Source of the DNA: Mantis religiosa
Taxonomy: Eukaryota; Arthropoda; Insecta; Mantodea; Mantidae
Reading direction: 5' to 3'
NCBI GenBank assembly: GCA_030765055.1
Contig: CM060947.1
Coordinates: 226,448,349-226,512,348 of the forward strand
Length of the DNA stretch: 64,000 nucleotides
Shown here: piece by piece, positions 57,485-64,000 of the stretch
Layout of the letters: each line of letters opens with the position of its first letter
Position numbering within the stretch: position 1 is the first letter of the stretch
Position numbers and translations under genes: made by a program
The notes under the pieces: generated by a model
What the model saw: the letters and a program-made list of their open reading frames with translations, nothing else
Database searches by the model: none
Told to the model about the DNA's origin: nothing

Positions 57485-58250
57485 ATTACCTGCCTTTGCT
57501 TCTCGGGTAGTCTCTTAGGTATTCTTTATTTTTTGCTCTCTTTGGCTGAAATGGTGCAATGTGGAACAACGACTTAGAGAACAAACGAGGTGCTGATGTT
57601 TCAGAGAGATCTTAGGTGTCACTTAGCAACATCTGAGTAGCGAAGCACTGTTTGTTCTTCTTTAAGTATCACCAATAAATGTTAAAAATGTTCTGACATT
57701 CTGCTGGCCATTTTAAGTGAAAATAAAATGTAATAAAACGTAACACATTTTCAGCAAACTGTATCAGGAAAAGATGTTTAAAAAGTTACCTTTTGATGAA
57801 GGAAAGATGGAAAGTCAGTTAAGAAACGTATCTTCAGGATTCAAATAGGTATTCTCATATGAAATGTAAAATATTTTCTTTGTGGTAATTCCACTAAAAA
57901 TGACGTAAGATTTTAAATGAATTTTTTAAAACATTAAATTATGAAAATAAAAGGCAATGGACTGCTTTAATTAATTCTAATCTTGTACGATATCTTTATG
58001 GCATTATGCTTCTGCAGTATGGGGGTTGATACCGAAATTATGGTTTACCAGAAGCAAAGAATCATGATAGATGTCAAAGGAATATTGGTTCTTTGTCAAG
58101 ACAGGGCAAGGCCAGTTCAGTTGGGGAGAGTCTATAACAAAGTCGTGTAAGAAACCGTGTCCTTAGAAGATTTCTAAAGGAATTGTCACTTGTCGTGTAT
58201 GAATAGGGAATTCTTTGGATCGTGTACAATGGCGACCAAAACAGCCACAA
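57485..58250. other. Stretch without recognised gene
   Basis: I see no supported feature. Confidence 0.45.
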
Positions 58251-58259
58251 AGGGACTTT

Positions 58260-58620
58260 GTTTAAAAAAGAGTTGAGAGGGAAAGTTAGAGATATACACG
58301 CGCGCAGCTGTGGTCAGAGGGGCACTCTTCGGCGTAAGGCCGATGGGGACAGTTCGCGGCTAGGAAGACATTATAAACATTCTTCGGTGTCAGGCCGATG
58401 AGAGGAGTCTGAGACGTGAAGCCTATTAGAGTGGTCAACTTGTTCTGTCTTGAATATTTGTCGGGTCATCAAAATTTATCGAGTAATAAACAATTAGCAT
58501 TCAATAGCTCTAAACCGAGATAGGTAACCCTCGGTCGGCAGCTTCCATTTCGAGGTTTGAAAAGGAGAAGCAGTGAATAAATAATTTGGAGAAGGGCATT
58601 CCAGTGTTGTAAAATTTCCT
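58260..58620 (+). other. Possible LTR-like fragment
   Basis: A GC-richer block contains two direct repeats of cttcggygtmaggccgatg (58328 and 58384) and a taataaac poly(A)-like word near 58484. Ends and duplication were not found, so this is only a suggestion. Confidence 0.2.
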
Positions 58621-58769
58621 TCTCACACCCATCCACGCATACCCTGAGAGAAACCTCATTGCTCGCCGACTTCTGTGTTCGCCATTATATTATATTTGCA
58701 TCAAACTGGCATTCCAACGTGGAACTTGATCGCCACCATCATAGTTGCTTCAGGGTGTACTTCATCAAC

Positions 58770-58940
58770 CCACATAAAAATTATTCAAACCCTACAGATA
58801 CGAACGAATACAGCTATTTACGAATCATAACTGATGCATCGTGGTACATTCATAACACCACTCTCCTTAGTGACTTTGATACCGTCCCTGTTAGGCATAA
58901 CATTGGCATAATAACTGCGAAAGTTATACTAAATGTATAA
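58770..58940 (+). pseudogene. Jockey-type LINE fragment, tentative
   Basis: The end of the frame reads NEYSYLRIITDASWYIHNTT, then LLSDFDTVPV. The L-R-I-I-T-x-A-x-WYI-x-N block with following L-x-x-D-x matches the Jockey C-terminal segment, as at 20693-20968. The upstream part of the ORF (from 58659) is unrelated. Confidence 0.5.
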
Positions 58941-58959
58941 TTAAGGGCGGATAGATACC

Positions 58960-59440
58960 ACAATATGAATTAAGCTAAGTTATAACAAATATAGAGGATA
59001 ATGATTTCATATACAGGTGCAGAAGCTAAACAGGCAATCCCAATACATATATTTTATTGCAAGCACGTAAACCCAACATGAAATAGAGCCGGAAAAATGA
59101 ACTTACCCTCACAGGAATTTTCCTTGTGTTGAGCCGACAAAGGGGGCATTGTTCGAGAATCACCCGAGGGGTAGACGCAAGCGACAACGAGTCACCTGCC
59201 GATGCATTGGTCTGCACATGATACGTGATGAGAGAATAGACACAGGGATTTAAGATACACATTTTCAACGTGCTGCTGCATTAATTACCTCGACTGTGGG
59301 GAAATGAAAGTCGCATTGAATACATGCCTCAGAAACTCGAAATAGAGATGAAATTTAAGAGTAGAGATGAAACACAACCTATAAGGAACGAGTAACAGGT
59401 CACATGACCTCTAAAGTGTCCAAAATTCGGCAAAAGGAAG
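58960..59440. other. Stretch without recognised gene
   Basis: I see no supported feature. Confidence 0.45.
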
Positions 59441-59458
59441 AATGGCGACGTTTGATGT

Positions 59459-59709
59459 GAAATGTAATGTGCAGTGTTTAACGCCCGCTTTTACTACATA
59501 CGGCACCGCAGACGATGACACTGATGATACATGAGATGAAGATGGAGCACCGGTGGAATGAGATGGCGGGGGAAACCGGAGATCCCGGAGAAAACCCGCC
59601 CCAACGCCGTGTTGTCCACCACATATCTCACTTTGCGGTCGCCTGGGATCGAACCCGGGCCGCCTTGCTGAGAGCCAAGCGGTCTAACCACTGAGCCACG
59701 GCGTGGCCT
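59459..59709 (-). mobile_element. SINE family 2, full-length
   Basis: A 14-bp perfect duplication gcgacgtttgatgt (59445-59458 and 59710-59723) flanks it. Minus strand head cacgccgtggctcagtggtt, B box gggttcgatccc, complete body. Confidence 0.94.
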
Positions 59710-59723
59710 GCGACGTTTGATGT

Positions 59724-60585
59724 TTGCTAGGAAAACCACTCTGTATAGGTGAGCGAAGGCGGCAACACACATTAGGTGGCTATCAAACACTCTGTGTTAG
59801 CGAGTGAGAGAAACAGCACACATTACAACATCATTAAGATTTTACCAAACTCTGTTGTATAATCCTCTAGAAATACTCTAGTGCGCGAAGTAATGGTCTC
59901 GCGACGTCCAGAAACGACAACGCGTACACGGCTTCATACATCACTCGGCGCGTCCTAGAAATGTATGAGTTCACTCGCGACTGTGATTCAAACTAGCCGT
60001 CCTGTCACTCGCACAGCAACGGGTGAATCCTAAGTCTTGCGCCTAATTGGCAAGTTACACCTACACTACAGTGACGAGTGGAGAGGGCGACTTATATAAA
60101 TAAACTTGCCATTCAACGGTCGTGGTGTCTTCTATGTGATAATACCCATACACTGTCAGGACGCACCCACTCCCTGAAACCCAAAGGAGAGAATCCATGC
60201 AGGCCTACCCTGAGAAAAACCCTGTTGTAAACCTCCCATCCGTAGCCCTCACCCGTCACATTATCCTATCACATGTATTGAGAGCCGGGAGGGCTCAACA
60301 AGGTACTTAACGGGCAAGTACCGCCTCAACTTAGATGTTCCGGAGGTATCTGCAGTCCTCCGAGAGAGCTATAAAAGACTATACAACTAATTTCTACAAT
60401 ATACTACGCCTTTATTACGACAGATATCAACACATCCTACATTAAATCGAGACAACAGAAGATTGAAAAGAAAACGATCCATAGACCTAATATCATAGCC
60501 TTAAAGATTATTGGGATTGGGGGTAACACCTCATATAACACCCCATATCAAGAATGTCACGAGACAACACGATGCTATTGCGTTT
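59724..60585. other. Stretch without recognised gene
   Basis: This is moderately GC-rich with no assignable element. Confidence 0.4.
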
Positions 60586-60589
60586 GTTA

Positions 60590-60720
60590 ACAATGGACAA
60601 AATCGTATTCTAATAAACATCTCTCAGAAGGTACAAATTCCAGTATTTCTCCGAGGTTTCCTAACAGTAAATGAAATATGGATTCATCACTACATGCCAA
60701 ACAGTGAATGGCAACAGTGA
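60590..60720 (+). pseudogene. Mariner transposase fragment
   Basis: The frame ends VFLRGFLTVNEIWIHHYMPN then SEWQQ. This matches the first catalytic region of mariner (F-L-x-x-x-V-T-V-D-E-T-W-I-H-H-Y-x-P), with the Asp replaced by Asn. No termini were found. Confidence 0.6.
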
Positions 60721-60724
60721 AAGT

Positions 60725-62000
60725 GCACTAAAGAAAGCAAAAGTAAGTTTTCCGTTTGCAAGGAAGGCACGGCTATGGTTTTCATGAGTGTGGTGCTCGT
60801 AGACTACTTCTAGAAGAGTAGAACAATCACGCATAATGTGAAAGAGACATTTTTCTTTATCACGATAAAACAGTAATGCAACTTGATAGTACTGACTAAC
60901 ATAGAATGTTGTACTAGTTGTGTATAATAGTAGTGAAATAAAAGCAACAAAGCGCGATGTTCATGCTAGCTATAAACAGGGTTATATTAATGGATACTCT
61001 TTGCTGTGGTTCTCTTTGTGTATATATGGCGTGAAGGACATCCCAGTTTTGCCCAAATACCTATTTATCAGACTTGAAGCTCTTTCCAGGTCATTTTTAC
61101 CTGTACTAACGTTTTGAGATTACAATGAACGTAGCCACAACAATTTCCTTAAAGTGTACTGTTGCTGTTATCTAAGCATACGTAACAGAGAAAACTATAA
61201 TCATAATTCTCATTCGGGAGTTAACGTTTACGACAGCTCTCCCTGATTTAAAGCTATTAGTCATCTTAATCTTATCATCTACACTTCATTTTTACGAAAA
61301 GCTGGTTAGCGAAATGTATGCCTGACAGTGAAGGAAACGTTTCTTAACTTTATCTTGTCTGTCATAAAACTCGATTAGAGAAACTCAAGCTTGTACGCCA
61401 AAAAGTTTATAGCTGCAATTAGAGCAGCCAATGTCATAGTTTTACTTGTTTTTTTCATGCAGCCATACTGAGATTCGTTTGTTTCTTTCAGCCAATTCAT
61501 CAGCTTCATATGCACTCTTGTGGGAAATGGGCAGAGGCAAGAGTTTTTGCTTTTAGCGATTTTTTCGCGAATTTTTGCGAATTTTTCCTTTTTTCCAAGA
61601 ATAATATTTTTAGCGATAAATGAGAAAATTTGTATTACTTTTGTTCTGCACAGAAAAATTTACATTTATTACAAATTACATACATATAGCTTTAATTTAA
61701 CATTCGTGTCTTCATAGCATGAAGCTAGAAGTCGTGAAAAAAATGTTTACAAATTTAATGAAAGCAAGACAAAACCCATAAAGTGACATCACCATGCGCA
61801 CTGAAATAACAGCTAAGCTGTGCAACAATAAACTGACACCACAGCATCCAACTGGTCCGTGATACTGAGAACTGTTTGTCGTATGCTAACTGGAAATGTT
61901 ATTTATTGGATACCACATTGTGCACAGCAGTAACTCCGATTATGCTGACTAAAGGTACTTCTAGGAAGCTACTCTCAGACATTACATTAACATGAAAATA
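60725..62000. other. Stretch without recognised gene
   Basis: The latter part may be the 5' region of the hAT copy that follows. I see no clear ORF or terminal repeat. Confidence 0.4.
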
Positions 62001-62011
62001 TTGTCCCCGAA

Positions 62012-62360
62012 ATGCCCGAAAGTTAATAAATGAATACAAACAATACCTCACTGAAAACCACCCAGATTTAGAAGCTAAACTGTTCCCATTGCTTATACTG
62101 ACTCGCTGGTCTAGCTAGTTTAATTCAATAGTTTACATTGCCAGCTATTTTGATGCAACAGTTGGTTTCTTTCTTAAAAAAGAACAGCTTTCAGTTCCTG
62201 CACAAAATTTGTTAAATGATCATTTTTGCGATGCCAAGTGCTGCAATATTGTAAAGGTACAGGCAACATTTGTTTCTGGAAATTGCAGATTGATAACAGA
62301 TACAATATTAGAATTTCAATCTAAACAAAAACATCGGCCCATCTTGTTTTATCCGAATTA
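62012..62360 (+). pseudogene. hAT transposase, middle part
   Basis: It reads ARKLINEYKQYLTENHPDLE, then PLLILTRWSS, a stop, and YFDATVGFFLKKEQLSVPAQ with VQATFVSGNCRLITDTILEF. The T-R-W block followed by an acidic/aromatic helix and 'F-x-x-x-x-x-I-T' fits the CGGBP1-like hAT group. Confidence 0.6.
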
Positions 62361-62618
62361 ACTCTCTGATGCCGATTTCACCAACAAATGTTAGGACTTA
62401 ACACGAGTTTAGCAATAGTTAAAACAAAATTTGCATTTCACCAACAAGTGTTAGCGTAACACTCGTGTTAAATCTCATGTTAAACTAACAAGCCGAATTT
62501 CTAATGTTAAGTCCTTAACAATTGTAAATAGTCAAGATGGCGAGCATGAACTCAGCTGTTGATATCGATTTGCTATATTTAAGACCGTCTAAATGACATT
62601 CATAATAGAGTACGGCCT

Positions 62619-62750
62619 ATGAGGAGAATTGATTTTGAGGAACTATCCGAAGAAAAGTGTTTACGGAGGTATAGACTGTCGAAACATGTTGCTATGAAGG
62701 TTACTGCGGAAGTACAAGAGAGGTTAGAACATACATCGAAAGGAATATGA
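62619..62750 (+). pseudogene. Harbinger transposase N-terminal fragment
   Basis: MRRIDFEELSEEKCLRRYRL then SKHVAMKVTAEVQERLEHTS and a stop. 'E-E-x-x-x-R-x-R-L-S-K-x-x-x' is the helix-turn-helix entry of Harbinger nuclease proteins. The rest is deleted. Confidence 0.55.
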
Positions 62751-62846
62751 CGATCTCGCCTTTGCTTCAAGTGTTAATAACTTTGCGATTTTATAATTAA
62801 CTGAATTATGTGGATAATACATTGTTCACCTCCCGTCTTGAAACGT

Positions 62847-63060
62847 TTAAGGCACTTGTTCTTCGCACCTCGTTTTAAATTTACGTAATACTGATAAGTT
62901 GTTTGGTGCTTGTAGTAGTGACACATGCATTTGAATTAAATTCGTTTCCAATATTTTCCCCGCGACATCTTTCTCTTTTACATTCACTGCATCCGTCCTC
63001 TTATTTTCCACGATATCCTTACACTTCGTCACCATTTCAATTAGCAATTCTTTCTCCGTC
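62847..63060 (-). pseudogene. Harbinger-associated Myb/SANT-like protein fragment
   Basis: Minus strand: ELLIEMVTKCKDIVENKRTD then AVNVKEKDVA. This matches the first helix region of Myb/SANT-like DNA-binding proteins encoded by Harbinger elements ('LVxxYKxIIExKKTDAVxxKEKxxAW'). A frameshift follows. Confidence 0.6.
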
Positions 63061-63350
63061 GATGAGAAATTTGTCTCACGGCTTTATTTATGATTTTGTT
63101 CATCCGCCATTTGTGCAGACGAAAATGAAAACAAAATCGCATCGGAGTACGTTCGGAAAGTCATCCATAGCCTTCTATAGCTGTGATATTTACAAGTTTC
63201 TTGACGTTAACACAGGTTTGTTAACATTTTAGGAAAAACAGGTTGGTGAAATGCAAGAAATTTAACATTAGTTTTAGCGTTGTGACAATTGTTACGTTAC
63301 ATTTGTTAACGTGGATTTTAACATCTGTTGGTGAAATTGGGCATGAGAGC

Positions 63351-63840
63351 CAAATGTGAAATATTAGAGAGTGGTCACTTTGAAAACAGAGTAAGTGCAC
63401 TCATATCATGGATCCCAGTGTTAGAGAAGCAGTAGAAGAGAATTTAAAATTTTGCTGTCATATGACTTTGTCTAAATTGAACTCCATTATGGCAAAAGCA
63501 AATGATGTAATAACTATAAAAGCTTTAGATCATTTGTTTGAACCTTCTAGGCTAGTTACCAAATCAAGATTTAAATCGTGTAATGGCAGCATTTAAACAA
63601 CTAAATGCATTTAAAACCAGTGGTATTACTTGTGATTCTGCTTTGCTTCTTTGTTACAAAGAGCTTTGTGATATTGTTGAACAGCAACGCCATGTGGTAA
63701 CAATAACAGATTAGATGTAGTAACAGCACTCTTGGCATTGAAGGCAAAAGCTGATTCTTATCGCAATTTCTGTGAAAAGTCCCTTAAATGTCTGTGGTTA
63801 CCGATGTCAAACGCTGACAGTGAGATGTTTCTCTACATAT
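63351..63840 (+). pseudogene. hAT transposase, C-terminal part
   Basis: After the Harbinger element, RAKCEILESGHFENRVSALI opens. Further frames read MDPSVREAVEENLKFCCHMT and finally KSLKCLWLPMSNADSE. The last block resembles the hAT dimerisation signature (P-V-S-N-A-D-x-ERSFS). It is interrupted by stops. Confidence 0.55.
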
Positions 63841-63841
63841 A

Positions 63842-63928
63842 TGAGGGCTGTTCAATAAAGAATGACCACTTTTTTTTTTTTTTGATGGCGTACCTTTACT
63901 CATCCTCGTAATTTTGATGGTCCTTTTC

Positions 63929-63959
<31 letters not shown>

Positions 63960-64000
63960 CTCTGAATGCGGTGCACTTGTCCCAGCGTTTTTGCCAGTCT
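63842..64000 (-). mobile_element. Mariner, 3' edge (cut by window end)
   Basis: The terminal repeat gagggctgttcaataaagaa starts near 63843, as in other mariners. After a T15 run and an A29 run, the minus strand reads DWQKRWDKCTAFRG-like codons, the C-terminus of mariner transposases. The rest lies outside. Confidence 0.65.

Larger units (their letters stand above)
62361..63350. mobile_element. PIF/Harbinger-type deletion derivative
   Basis: Terminal inverted repeats share atttcaccaaca and an outer ctctc word (62361 and 63350). Inside, a plus-strand transposase N-terminus and a minus-strand Myb-like fragment, the two genes typical of this superfamily, both remain in pieces. The 3-bp target duplication is not certain. 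Confidence 0.6.
62010..63841 (+). mobile_element. hAT transposon B, split by a Harbinger element
   Basis: Plus-strand coding lies at 62012-62360 and again at 63351-63840, separated by a PIF/Harbinger derivative. The outer ends were not found; the right end is cut by a mariner at about 63842. It is a different subfamily from hAT A. Confidence 0.62.

Noticed and set aside
58260..58620. Solo LTR of a further family
   Set aside because: No TG/CA ends or duplication could be located; kept only as a low-confidence note.

Overview
The window looks like intergenic and intronic DNA from a large, repeat-rich insect genome. The only host gene I can support is the 3' half of a catalase gene on the + strand, in four coding exons between 600 and 9946. 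The exons have GT-AG introns, carry the proximal haem-ligand signature RLFSYPDTQ, and end in a short insect-like C-terminus. Several tRNA-derived SINE families remind me of cockroach repeats, so Blattodea is my guess. That assignment is an inference; I did not search any database.

Layout. 1-11 kb: catalase. Its introns hold a SINE, two Penelope-like element (PLE) copies, two LINE fragments and a tRNA-like repeat, and a roughly 100-bp-arm inverted repeat follows the stop codon. 11-18 kb: a decayed Tc1 copy carrying a 90-bp PLE insertion, a hAT-type non-autonomous element, an internally deleted IS630-type element, a long (CT)n tract and a further PLE-tail-like palindrome. 19.4-24.1 kb: one hAT transposon broken up by a fold-back mariner (itself holding a Jockey LINE), a SINE and a second mariner (itself holding a SINE fragment). 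24.1-28.5 kb: a nearly intact IS630-type transposon and a LINE derivative with ORF1 but no reverse transcriptase. 31-45 kb: an unclassified interspersed repeat, a 500-bp compound microsatellite, a second PLE family with hammerhead-ribozyme-like tails, several SINEs and a local tandem repeat built on a tRNA-like core. 45-57 kb: a LINE split by a solo LTR, a mariner holding a SINE holding a second solo LTR, a third solo LTR, and a mariner interrupted by a GC-rich block. 57-64 kb: SINEs, a Jockey fragment, a hAT copy holding a PIF/Harbinger derivative, and the edge of another mariner.

Apart from catalase the genes do not form a working system. The interest lies in the nesting, which gives relative insertion ages, and in structure. 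PLE copies of two families, plus a probable third, share one head-to-head tail architecture. In two families these tails carry hammerhead-like motifs, and a weak one is present in the third. Three solo LTRs of one family all sit at a GTAT/ATAC 4-bp target. I found no CRISPR array, no convincing functional tRNA or rRNA gene, and no viral coding region.
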